Part shown: piece after piece, positions 36,271-48,277 of the stretch | Position numbering within the stretch: position 1 is the stretch's first letter | Layout: each line of letters opens with the position of its first letter | From: Synanceia verrucosa | Taxonomy: Eukaryota; Chordata; Actinopteri; Perciformes; Synanceiidae | Direction: 5' to 3' | Assembly (NCBI GenBank): GCA_029721515.1 | Contig: CM056561.1 | Coordinates: 19,264,635-19,328,634 of the forward strand | Length of the DNA stretch: 64,000 nt | The notes under the pieces: generated by a model | What the model was told of the DNA's origin: nothing | Database searches by the model: none | The model's input: the letters and a program-made list of their open reading frames with translations, nothing else | Program-made: the position numbers and the translations under genes

Positions 36271-39200
36271 GAATAATGAATTTGATGTTTTTTAGGCGAG
36301 CTTTTCTAAAATAAGTTTTACTGCTGGCCAATCCACAGCATCTACTGTAGGTAGTGCAGTGATTACTGTGATTACTACCTTACACAACTCACCTTTCAAA
36401 CACCAAACCATCGTTTAAAGTCAAGGATAGATTAAAAAGCTCTTGGCATGCAATGCTCTAGTTAGCTCTAGATAAAGGGTGTAATAGAGCGAAAATGCTC
36501 CAAGCTGCTCACATTTTTTTTTAATTAGGAACCAATCCACACCCTCAGAGGGACTTGCAGCATTCAAGCTGAATTGGGAAAAGGAAAATGACGAAAGTGT
36601 GGTGCTTTCTGTTCGATGGCAGCTGGAGGACAACAGCAATTTTGCTTTGAGGGAGCTGCTGTCATGCCTTCCCGAAGCAAAACTTTCTCAGATTCACAAA
36701 ACATAAGAGTTCAACTACACATCTATTAAGTTTAACATTTTAATTTACAACTATAACACACACTGAATCACTGGATGAAGACAACACAGACGCCACTGTC
36801 GCAACTGGTAAAGCGTTGTAAAGTGAGGGGATTACAATATATCCTAAAGGAGACACAAAGATCTGTACCAAGTGATATGGCAATTCATCTAATAGTGGCA
36901 TGGATTTCATTCGAAACTGCATTTGTGGTTTTGAAATTTAATTTGAAACCACAAATGTGCACCCTGTGGTGCCAGTAGAGCAAAAGTCAGGGGATCATCA
37001 AAGTCATTAGGATACATTGTCTGGGCACGATGGACATCTGTACTAAATTAAAAGGCAATCCATCATATAGATATTTCAGTGTGGCCCAAACTGACAGTGA
37101 AAAATTGACTTTGGCATTGACATCCACAGTAACTGCACTCATTTTCAACATAATCTCTCATAATTTCCTCTCATCCTCATCATTTCCTGCCTACTGTCAT
37201 CTCCAATAAGTAGATGTTGGGACTTTACACTACAGCAGACCAAGAAGTTCATCTAAAAGTGTCAGAGCGAGTCTGAGGAGGACCAGGACCCTGCATCAGG
37301 TATTAATGTGACAGTGGTGTTCTTTACAGCTTTCTGACAGCCCTGCAGCCTCGGGCACGGCTCAGCAAACCCACGCTCCCTTAAGCAGCTTTCCATGACT
37401 GCCTGTCTGGGAGCAGCGCTGCTCCAGGCAAACTGCATGGGGGGGTATGATAAAGCAGGATGACACAACGCTTCAGGTGCAGTTTGACTGCATTTACCAA
37501 AGGACCGAGGATGACACTCTACTTTGCTAAGTGGCTGTCACATTCATTTTGGACTCCTGAATTAGGCATAATAACCAAAGAAATGTCATTCAAGTAGGAA
37601 ATTAAAAGCATTTTATAATTCTCAGTGCATACCACCGCAGCAACAAGTACAACCATAAGGTACGGACGCAACTTCATTGTAGTCATAAGCTGCCTAATAT
37701 TTAATATCACAATAAGGAATTCTAATCATAATTTTTATCACCCAGACTTGAAGCTTTCAAATTTCCGCTACATAGGCACATTATGCAATATTGTCTTTTT
37801 TATAACCAGAGAGAAAACAGGATCAATATCCACTGTGATATTGCTACAACAGCATGTTTGCTCTCCTCCTTATTACCACCCTTCAAACACAGTGTGGATG
37901 CAAACACATGCAAACTGTGTATGAGTGAACTGTGAGATAGTACCTGATTCTGAAGAGGGGAAATAATCTAGAGTGTAGGAACAAATCAAAGTGCAGGGCG
38001 TAAGTATGGTGGGGAAGTAGCAATGGATAGAGGAAACAGGGTGGGAAGTGGCATTTTGAGTCATCAGTGACAGTATTATGCTTCTCTCTCTCTCTCTCTC
38101 CCTCTCCCTCTCTCCCTCCCTCCGTCCTCTCTGCCTCCCTGTCAGTGGCTGGCCAAGCTCCTTTCCTCTCCATCCTGCTGCTCTCCACCTGGCCTCCATG
38201 AGTTTATCAGAGGACAAGCCATTTCTCCCTGGAAGGTAAGCAGCACAGCAGTGGGGTGTCTTTCTCTGCTTCCAGCGCAACACAAAGATTTTATCCCATA
38301 GCAAAAAGCGGGATAGCTGACGGTGACGCATCTTCCGAATGTTACTGTTGTTGTTATCTAAGCTGATATTTACTTTTATTCCTTTCTTTACTTTTATTTT
38401 CTGTGCAAGGATGGTTGTTATCTTCAAATACTACCTCTAAGAAGTGAAAACAGATTGTGCTGGCTGTCATGCTGATGAAATGAAGGCTCGGACATCACAA
38501 ATTTGTTGGATCTACAGCAGGATTAGTGATGAGGTCACTGATCATCCCTCTGCGAAAAAAAAACAAACAAAAAACAGCTTTTCTTTAAGTTGCAATTGCA
38601 GCTGAACTGACCATTTTCAAGACAGCCTGTCGACATGGTCTGCCTAGCACACAGCATTATTCTAGACATGTGTGCCTGAATGCATGAGCTGCCTTTCCTT
38701 TTTACCTGCAGAGACATATAGGCGACCATTCATCTGTTTGTGACTTCAGCGTCACAACAGAGAATCAATATGTTTTGACACAGTGATCAATTTTGATGCG
38801 AGAATGCCTATGTCTTTCTTTTGGATGACATAACATGATATAATAAAGTGGGTGACCTTCAACCGAAGCTCAGAGCCAAAGAGAAAATGACAAAAGAAAA
38901 CAGATGTTTGAGGCAAGACAATTACCCATCATTTGAAGCAGAGATGTTTTCCCACAGTCAATCACACTGGTTATATAATATGTTTGTGTTGTGAAAGGGA
39001 AGCAGTTGTGGTAAGCAGTTGTGGTTGAGAGATGATAAGACTTACCAGGGTGGCAGAATTGTAAATGTGGATCTATTTTGCATTCTTTGTGGCTGCTGTC
39101 CTTCCCATAGGCTTGGAGATCGGAGACACAGATGCACCTGGATGAACCAATATTTTAAAGCCTGATCAATATTATACTGTACAGCATTTACACTTGATAC

Positions 39201-42200
39201 ACTGGTTGTTTATTGAGCATCAGGGTTTGAAAAGTAATCAAATTAACCTTAAGGACATGAAAAATCCAACTGGATAAATAAGTCTCTGAAAGCACATCAG
39301 TGCCATCACCCTACGATTAACTTGTAACACAAAAGAAAATGTGTGAGTAAACTGTTAGCAGTTGAATAGTTCAGGTAAAACTGACATTTTATATCTTGTG
39401 ATCATACTCCTCAGTCATTACATAAGATATGTCACAGCATGTCCTGTCGATGTTTGAAGGAGTAGCCTCCAGCCAGTCTTTGTCATGCTGCTAAACCACA
39501 GTGTAAATATTGTACTGTGCTGCATTCACTCGTCACTGTCAGTCTCTCTGACGAGGCAGTTACAGTCCACTTCAATCTCACTAAAGGTCACGTAAGGCCC
39601 TCAGGGGATGTGATGCATAGCACACTGTGTGTCATATATGTTGCTTTTAAATATTGCACGATGCAGTGAATCAAAAATACTATATACGTATATGCATATA
39701 TAATACAGACCAAAAGAAAATTAAGCAACAATATTGTGATAATGAAGCTCAATTAACTGGTTTCTGCTGTTTTTTCCGGCATCATTGCTGATAGTAAATG
39801 AAATGTGTTTTGACTTCTGGTTGGACAAAACATCTGAGGGAGTCACTTTGGGCTCAGGGAATTGTGATGAGAAGGTATCGCTATTTTCTAACATTTCAGA
39901 GACTAAACGAACGAACAGAGAAAATAAATATAATAATCTGTATAATAAAATAATCTGCAGATTGATCAATGATGAAAATCATTTTAGATTATGTTGACAT
40001 TTGTATCCAGCTGTGCTATTCAAAAAGCTTGACATGGTCATGTGGCTCTTGGCAGGTGAACTGACGTCAAAACCAGACAGAAGAAAACATCTTTTCCATT
40101 GTGGAAAGCGTTGAGTGTAATTTTCTTGGCGGATTGCAAACTTTTAAAAACCTGACCTGCCATTCCAATTTTTGCACATTCAAAGCAAATTACAGCACAA
40201 TTTTTCCATCACCATGCCAGAATTGCCCCCAAAACATTATTTCAACCTTCCCAAAGTCAGTGTAAACAGAAATACTTCAAATTATCCTTCATCTCTGTTA
40301 TTGTCCTCTATAATTGTTATTTGTATGAAAACACACAATTCAAATGATTAGGAATTAAATGGCTGTGTTATTTTACTTGCTCAATTCTTTCCTTCCAAGG
40401 ACATCACAACATCTGGTTTAAAGGACACATCATCAGTAAAGGTGTAAGGGGTAAACTGCTGGAAATTCACCATTTTTCTCTGGGTTAGTCAGTGAGGCTT
40501 CCTACTAAATTAATTATGAGTCAAAATCATGACCTGTCTAGTTCTTTCTGACTTGTCTATTCCATTGCTCTTTTTTCAAAGAAGAAATACTCCCTTTCTG
40601 ATATAACTGAAGCTATCACAGCATGTATGCTAACTTATTTCAGTGAACATACATTTGCCTCTGTTTCCCACACTAAAGCACACATAAAATATGTCTAATA
40701 TTGCTTTAACCCATGAAAACAGTGTCAGCGCAAAAGGGACATCAGTCAAGTCAAGCATACAAGATACAATGTGACAGTGACAAATGTCAAATACAGATGG
40801 CTGGGTGTGAATGTATGATCACAGTGACGCTGATAAGATAAAATCATCATTATATTATGTACGCGGTGGGCTGAAGGAAAGTTATGTTAGCTCATAACGA
40901 TGACAACAATTCTGTCTGATTTATTTGATTTAAAGGGTCAGGTCAAAGATTGAGCTGTGCCACTGGATGCCAATCTCCAGAAGCCATACAGACACTCTGA
41001 TGTTGTCACTGCTCATGAGCTCATGCATGTGGACATCCTGACATGCCTGTCAGCTGTTAAATGGCTGCTTATCATCTCTGACCGCAGCCATTTAAATGTT
41101 ACGAGTGGCAGCCGACTTTCAGTAACATCACATCAATCTCACAATTCTGATGACACACTGCAGCCACAAACTTAGAGATTACTGTCAGGCCGACAACAGC
41201 GGTGCGCTGCAGATAGGTCAATTTAAATTTCTTCCTCAGTAAATTATACAGTCACTATGACTCCAGACTAGAAATTTGTGTGAAGGGCAGGAGAGGGTGA
41301 GGTGCAAAATTAAATAAATGGGGTACAGAAACCAGGTCAGCAAACCATATATGGTTTACCCCCTACATCATCATCTGGAGGTCAATGTCCCTGTCCCCGT
41401 CTCAAAGGCGTCCAATTAATCACAGCTGAACAGAGGAGTTATTAAGCCAGGCTCAGTGACATGATAACAGCAGTGTCAAGGCTCAGTCTCAAAATACTAA
41501 TCTGTCACAGTGGACCAAAGGCACAGTTCATTTGGTTAAGCTCTCTTTCCATCTACCTCCCCGCCTCTTGCACACTCACATGGCTAAGGGTCCACTTATT
41601 TTATTCCTCTGGTTACATAAACAGATACCGAGAACACATTCTAGTATTCTTATATTTTGGAAAGCTTTGCCACATGCACTGTGCTGATTCATTTGTTAAA
41701 TGAAACAACACAGATTCATCTCAACACTGCTTAAACGGTATGGGATGGTCCAAAAAAAAACAAAATCAAGGGAAATACTGCTCTCTCAGACTCAGTGGAG
41801 GCGCCGGAGCTTAAAGACGGACACACTAGATAATAGCGTCTGCACACTCAGATCAGTGCCGGGGTTGTTTAGATTAATGCAAGCTTTAAATCTTCCAGGC
41901 ATGACTGTTTCTGCCCAAGAGCGAGCATGAGATAAAACATCTTTTTGCACAGACCGTTTCATTCTGAAGACTATTTATGCAGAACAGTTATCACTCAGGG
42001 CACAGGTATCCACAAATTGTCTTCTGAAATGGTATTGTCCGTTGTGAGAGGAAAAAAAAAACTGGGCTTATAAGAAGACCATTAATGTAAATCAATGACA
42101 CTGCTATTTAAGAACAGTTTATTAGATACAACTGGTTAAAACCAACACAGTCCAGTAATGTTCAGTTTACTGTGTTGTTTGAACTGTGTGGTCATTTTTG

Positions 42201-42289
42201 GAGCTGCAGCTTGTGGTGCTTCAAACTTAATGTTATACTGACAGGTGCTTCTAATATTTTGACCCTGTGTATATAAAAGAGGGTAGACT
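36271..42289. other. Gene-poor intergenic region
   Basis: About 6 kb with no recognised gene. It contains a (TC)n and CCCTCTCCCTC pyrimidine tract at 38082-38136. Just after it, an isolated ATG-to-GTAAG segment (38198-38235, MSLSEDKPFLPG) resembles a first exon but has no partner exon. ORFs are short and unlike any family I know. Confidence 0.4.
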
Positions 42290-42640
42290 ACTTAAGATAG
42301 TGCAGACCGTTTGCACTGCTCCTCTTCAGGCTGTGATTGACAGCAGAGACCTGTCAATCACAAGGTAGCCACGCCCCAAAGCTTTATGTATTATTGCACC
42401 ATATATTTGACCATAATCCAGTAAATGGACACACTGGTGTATTAAAACATTATTTAAACTACACATTCTGACCATAAACTCATATTTATAGTGTTTACAG
42501 AGGTAATACAGCAGGACAGGAAAGGGTCATTTTCCCATAGATGTCAATACAAACAGACTTCTTTTTTTGAAACTACCAGTATCGCCCCCTGCTGGCTGAT
42601 GGACAGAATGCAACTTAAGTTACTTCCGTATGGGCTTCCC
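42290..42640. repeat. Dispersed percomorph repeat
   Basis: The text CTGTGATTGACAGCAG, ACCTGTCAATCACAAGGTAG, CCACGCCCC, CATTTTCCCATAGATGTCAA, TACAAACAGACTTCTTTTTT and ATCGCCCCCTGCTGGCTGAT is, from recall, a highly recurrent repeat in spiny-rayed fishes. Its superfamily and ends are not known to me. Confidence 0.5.
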
Positions 42641-44025
42641 CCATACCCCAGTGTTGCCCACTGCATCATATATACAACATGAGTGAATAACTAAGACATC
42701 ATATATATACACAGCATAAGTGAATAATATATGTGGACAAATTTATTGAACACAGCAGACCAACTGGTATAATAAAGATAGCAGTGAATGGTATGATGAA
42801 AAGACATACCACAAAAATAAAAGCTCTATATATGGCTCCACAAACTGCAGCCTCCAAAATGCTCCCAAATTATTATTACATTATTATTATTATTATTGCA
42901 GACTGCTGTATTAGACTGCATCTAGCTGTACCTTTTAAACTGGCAGTTGATTGCACTGAATTGAATGAAGTTTGACTGATAACAGAACATTGTACTGTGC
43001 TGACTTCGCAGTGGAGCTCTTGAATTTGAGTGGCACTAAAACCGATCCTCCTCCACTCAGACTGACTGGACATGTCGTCATTGACTGGTGTGCTGACTTG
43101 CATAGTAATGAAGCCTCAGTCTTCATCCTGTGTGATTGTCTGAGTCCTTGAGAGTCAATGTTGCCTCTGCATCATCTCCAGTATCACTCCACAATTACTG
43201 CTCTATATTTGTCGTCACACGGCCCTTTCCTCCTGAATTGCCATTTTATTTCTCATTCTTTTATCTAACAGAGTGATGCACTGAATAGCAAGCGTCATCC
43301 TGTTTACAGATAGCACGAGCAAGAATTACTACTACTAATACTGATTGCCTCGATTGTGCGTCAGGCTCTTAAAGAGCATGAGTGCTTCTGACATGCTTCT
43401 ACCGACACCATTGATATTCTTTAGATTTATCTATGAGCCCCTGGAAACTCTTGTGCACCTGTTGGCTCATTATGTTTCTATTCTGTCATTTCCAGTGTCT
43501 GCATTGCATTTGTGTGTGTGCATGCTGGCTATTGCAATTTCATTTTTCCATCGTATTTCGGTGCATGTCATCTTAATCGTTTTGTTTGATTCCCAAGCTC
43601 TAAATCTCTCATCTCATCCTCCTGTTGTAAATCCTGAAAGGCACGGTCGTTGTAATTCATTCCATCTGTCAGTCCCACTTTGAATGTTTCTATTTAATGT
43701 GAATGGTCTTCATCATTTGCACAGGATTATATTCGAACAAAGAAGCTTTTTTCATCCATTTCTACAGTTGTAGGCTGGAAGTACTGTGCAACAAAAAACA
43801 CAAGAATACAGCTTGCACTGCAGACAACAGATAACATTTCAGATGCACTGAGAGGAAAAAAAACAACAGAGAAATGTTGTGGTTTCAGCCATACACTGAG
43901 ATAATAGCTTTTTCCGCCTTTTCAACAATATATTTGAACCTTTAAGTGTTTTCAGTCAAGCCAACAGGAGTAAATTCTTTTAGCGTTTGCATTAATCACA
44001 ATTAACTTGCATGTCAACATTTCAG
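42641..44025. other. Region upstream of the opsin gene
   Basis: It includes an (ATT)n run near 42873-42897. The 112-residue plus-strand open frame at 43345-43683 is hydrophobic but shows no family motif. The opsin promoter presumably lies in the right part. The sequence before the opsin ATG (TTAACTTGCATGTCAACATTTCAG) could be a splice acceptor for an upstream 5' UTR exon. Confidence 0.4.
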
Positions 44026-46358
44026 ATGGGAAATGCTTCAGACACATCTGCTGCGTTTACCTCCACCATCTCCAAGGAGCAGGACATCCTCATGGGTTCA
44101 CTCTACATCATCTTTTGTAAGTCCGCACAACTAGCAAATCTCTACTGTGTTGATCCGTCTCCATCACACGTGACAACACATCAATGCTCGTGTATCTCAA
44201 ACTCAGCTCAATCAATCTTTCTTTTTTCTTTTACAGGTATACTGTCCCTCATGGGCAACTGCATTCTGCTACTTGTTGCATATCACAAGCGGTTGACCTT
44301 GAAGCCAGCCGAGTTCTTCATCATCAATCTCGCCATCAGTGACCTTGGGATGACACTCTCTTTATTCCCACTAGCAATACCATCATCCTTTACACACAGG
44401 TATCTCACATCCCCCTCTTGTCTTTCTATTTTTCTATTTGCCAGAGAAAATGGGGCTGCAACTAACAATGTTGATAATTTTCTCATTTGTGTTCTCTCTT
44501 ATTAATCAATACATTTTTCTGTCTATGAATGCTACAGAAAGGATGATTAGTTCTCCTAAAAACCCCGAGTTGAAATTCTCAAATGTCCATCCATCCATTT
44601 TCTAATGATTGCCCTTACATAGGTTTATATGGGGGGGTTGGCTGGAGCTGGAGACTATCCTAGCTGTTTTAGGGCGAAAGGCAGGGTACACCCTGGACAA
44701 GTTGCCAGGGCATCCTCAAATGTCTCAAAGATTTACTTTACTGTCAGAGGTGTAAAAAAGAAAATATTCATATTTAAGTGATAGGAAACAGAGAATTATT
44801 ACCTTTTTATTGATTGAATATCATCTTATTTTTTATTATTATTACTACAAATTATTTGTATTATTATTTATTATTTGTGCCATTAGTGATTAAATATGAT
44901 TATTATAATGCATTGATGATCAAAATAATTGTCAATTAATTAAATAAACAATGGTGATGGAAATTGTTGGTTGCAGCCCAAGTCTCCATCACGTCTCTTC
45001 TCTCCTGGTCTCTGAGTACAGGTGGCTGTTTGGGGAAGTCACCTGTCAGCTCTATGCTATGTGTGGAGTACTGTTTGGTCTGTGCAGCTTGACCAACCTC
45101 ACAGCCCTCTCTTTGGTGTGCTGCCTTAAAGTTTGCTTCCCCAACCACGGTGAGGCGATAATGAACTAAAGTGATGACCATCATGGTCACCAACACCACA
45201 GATTTGACCACAAAGCTGAACACAGTGACAATTAACCACAGTAACTGCAATTCATCTTTTTTGTAACTCCTGTCTGATCAGGTAACAAGTTCTCCTCGCC
45301 TCATGCCCGCCTCATGGTCATCGGCGTGTGGTGTTATGCATCTGTGTTTGCCATGGGGCCGTTGGCACAGTGGGGGCATTACAGCCCTGAACCTTACGGC
45401 ACGGCCTGTTGCATCGACTGGCATGCACCCAACCATGAGCTTTCAGCTTTGTCCTACATTATCTGCCTTTTCATCTTTTGCTATGCGCTGCCCTGCACCA
45501 TCATCTTCCTCTCCTACACCTCCATTTTGCTGACGGTGCGGGGCTCACGTCAGGCTGTCCAGCAGCACGTGTCACCACAGACTAAGACCACCAACGCACA
45601 CGCTCTCATCGTCAAGGTCAGAGGATATGAGTGTGTGTCTCTTCAGCGTGTCCGATTTTTCAGGTTTTGCAGTTTGACATGATTTGAGTAGGATATGAGA
45701 TGGTGAATTATTGGAAAAACGCTTTGCTGATTACTTCAATCTTTGTAGAATCTGTATGTGTGTGTAAAATTGTTAATAACAGGATGTTGTGTACATTTCC
45801 ACTGGAAGGGAGTTAACAGATCATGTTTTCCAGTGTATCCATGCACCAGTGTCTGCATGTGTTTCTTCTCCATAGCTGTCGGTAGCGGTATGTATAGGCT
45901 TCCTGGGTGCCTGGACTCCATATGCTGTCACGGCCATGTGGGCTGCTTTCGGAAATGCTGCAGGAGTTCCAGCTGAAGCATTCGCCCTCGCTGCTGTGTT
46001 TGCCAAGTCTTCAACTATCTACAACCCTATGGTCTACTTGCTGTGTAAGCCAAACTTTCGCGAGTGTCTCTACAGAGACACATCTATGCTACGACAGAGG
46101 ATCTACAGGGGAAGTCCACAGTTGGAGGCGAAAGAACACTTTGGATCGACCTCACAGCGCAACAAGGAAACAAGCGTCTCCACACGGTTCTCAAACGGAC
46201 AGCAGGAGAGCTATGGGGCGTGTCTGCAATGCACCGAGAATGCAGCGCTGTGTCGCATGACAACACCGCAAAGGACTGCCTGTGTCCTGACCGGATCCAC
46301 CTACAGAGAGGTGACAGTAAATCAGCTCTCTGCCAGACCACAGGCTGATTTCCTCTAG
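44026..46358 (+). CDS. Non-visual opsin, neuropsin (Opn5-like) group
   Basis: Predicted 399-aa seven-transmembrane retinal-binding receptor. Exons are 44026-44116, 44237-44399, 45022-45149, 45282-45616 and 45876-46358, all GT-AG and in phase. An in-frame ATG at 44011 would add five residues. The retinal-binding lysine is K283 in VFAKSSTIYNPMVY, followed by NPxxY at 289-293. C93 and C170 fit the conserved disulfide. E164 (SPEPYGTAC) aligns with the Glu181 counterion, and Y96 takes the Glu113 site, as in bistable opsins. LTLKPAEFFIINLAISDLG and PEPYGTACCIDW resemble OPN5 (LRPAEIMTINLAVCDLG, PEPFGTSCTLDW). The usual DRY at the end of helix III is VCC (117-119, SLVCCLKVC). It belongs with teleost neuropsin-related opsins (opn6/7/8/9 type); I cannot name the subtype with certainty. 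A photoreceptor role is family knowledge. Confidence 0.9.
44585..44712 (-). mobile_element. 5'-truncated SINE in opsin intron 2
   Basis: CCATCCATCCATTTTCTAAT followed by GGCTGGAGCTGGAGACTATC and GGGTACACCCTGGACAAG matches the tail half of the SINE at 21994-22358 in the same orientation, lacking the tRNA-like head. It lies within the second opsin intron. Confidence 0.7.
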
Positions 46359-46509
46359 TGGGACAACCTCGCTCTTTCATGAAGCAAACAAGACAGGACA
46401 GAGACAGGGAATACTGAACTAACAACACCACAGGTTTGCAAAGGCCTTCAATCCTACCTGAGAGGCACTCCTGAATGGCCTCTTCATTATGAAATGAACT
46501 GAGACATAA

Positions 46510-46515
46510 AATAAA
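46510..46515 (+). terminator. Poly(A) signal of the opsin gene
   Basis: An AATAAA lies about 150 bp past the opsin stop codon (GAGACATAAAATAAAAACAC). Confidence 0.5.
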
Positions 46516-47449
46516 AACACTGTGTTTATGTAATTTGAGAAGATTTCCCACAAAATTGTATGCATGAGGTTGTTTTCTTTCAATTTCAATTTGATTGATA
46601 TAAATTGACAGAGGTGCACACACCTCATCTCTCTATTGTATATTAGATTATAAATGTTCTTTGTCTTCTACTCCTTATTTTCTTTACTGCCACCAATCTT
46701 TGGATTTTAGCCCTGATCCTGTGCATACGTAGTCTGGCCTGTCCATACTTCCTGTGACGTCGCACAAAATTTTGCAACCAAGTCAGTCTTTGATTTCAGA
46801 TTCCCCAGGAACGGGGACCAGTGAATATCTAGCATTTCCAACAGCTTGACTGATGCCTGTTTAAGGTAATGACGCTCGCAGAACTGGATCAAGCAGTTTC
46901 CGTCGCTACGCATACGTCAGAGGAAAGAGTGGTCTGATTGGTTGAAGCTTCGTCCAGTAGCACACAGAGTCATTTGATAGATGCGGGTTAAGCCCTCGGT
47001 TTACAAGCAGCTTGGCCAGACTAAGCTCGCAGAGCAAGTAGTCACGATAGCCAGGATAGCGCATATGCATCAAAAGACCAAAATTTTGTTATCACAACTC
47101 AGAGCAGCATTTTGCAGCTTTGAATTCTGCTCTCCCTTTTTAAAATGTGGTGCTGTCCTATGTGGCTTTATGTATGCATATAAAAGCTAACTGTATGTGT
47201 ATGTGTATAAGGAAAACAAATTCTTGTGCAGCTTTATTTATCAAATAAATCAAAACCATTGAATAAATCACTGTGGTACATTTTTTCTGGAGAAACAATA
47301 TCATCTGAATATTTGAAATCATTTCATTTAATCTTTTCAGATCAACCATTTAAGTGCCAAAGTTAAGTATGTACATCTTTTAAAATAGAACGCTCGAGTA
47401 CCATAAACGTATATGTTACACTTTCCTGTTTTTGGCAGCAGGGACGCGC
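46516..47449. other. Intergenic DNA with a possible dispersed repeat
   Basis: The block at about 46710-46975 (CATACGTAGTCTGGCC, CTTCCTGTGACGTCGC, ATTTCCAACAGCTTGACTGA, AGAGTGGTCTGATTGG) is richer in CpG than its surroundings and looks like a teleost dispersed repeat from recall. I cannot place it in a family. No gene was seen. Confidence 0.35.
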
Positions 47450-47768
47450 ACTCTCACACAGCCTGTGAGTAATTTTGGGGCTTCTGGGATTTGTAGTTGA
47501 GACTTAAAGAGACAGTATACGCCACAGAGATCAAAGCAGGAAGTGGAGACAAATCTAATCGCGATGGTCTCCACTTCCTGCTTTCATCTCTGTGGCGTAT
47601 ACCGTCTCTTTATGCTCCAACTACATCTCCGAGAAGTCACAAAATTACCCACAGGCTGCAGGAGACCACGATCAGCGACCCACTGCCGAAAAACCACAGA
47701 TTTTTCTGTCAAAGACACTCAAGCGTTGATTTTAAATGACGTCAAAATATATCAATGGCACTGATTAA
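47450..47768. mobile_element. Family 2 MITE copy C, foldback form
   Basis: This copy is a near-perfect inverted repeat. The left arm (about 47457-47553) reads CAGCCTGTGAGTAATTTTGG ... CACAGAGATCAAAGCAGGAA. The right arm (about 47569-47670) returns the same sequence reversed: CCACTTCCTGCTTTCATCTC ... AAAATTACCCACAGGCTGC. About 15 bp separate the arms. The right side continues CACGATCAGCGACCCACTGC and ends AATGGCACTGATTAA, as in copies A and B. A transcript would form a long hairpin. Confidence 0.7.
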
Positions 47769-48277
47769 GGACATCTTTTCTGTCTCCCCTTTTTTCACGT
47801 CAAAAAAAAAAAAGCTATGTGACAAGATTATTTTCACACATAGTAATTATCTGTGTTGCTTTGGAAATTAGCATGCATTATTAACTTGAGGCCATGTCAG
47901 GTTCAAATTCACTGCCTTATTTTCTACACAGGAGTGCACTGACATTATTGGCAGCACCAACATGTGGTCTCATTTTTCTGGCTGAAGCAACACTTGGTGC
48001 ACAGATCTCCCTTTACTTTCCAGACAAATGCTTTAATGTACTGCAGCTGAAAGACACAACCAGATCTCAAAAAATGTCAAGTGTCTCAAAATCAGTCCAC
48101 CTATCCATTTGTCTACATAAATGGATACATTTACTTGCTACAGGTACAACACTGTCTTTCATTCAAGTATTATGTAGGTTCTCTCGTCTGGTGTTGAAAG
48201 AGTATTCATTTAATGAACTGTAATACTTCCATTTTATTGTGGCTTTATCATATCTTTGTTTGCCACTGAAACTGCAT

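Noticed and set aside
38198..38235. Isolated first-exon-like segment MSLSEDKPFLPG followed by GTAAGC
   Set aside because: A 38-nt ATG-to-donor segment is easily produced by chance in 64 kb. No downstream exon with matching phase and recognisable sequence was found.
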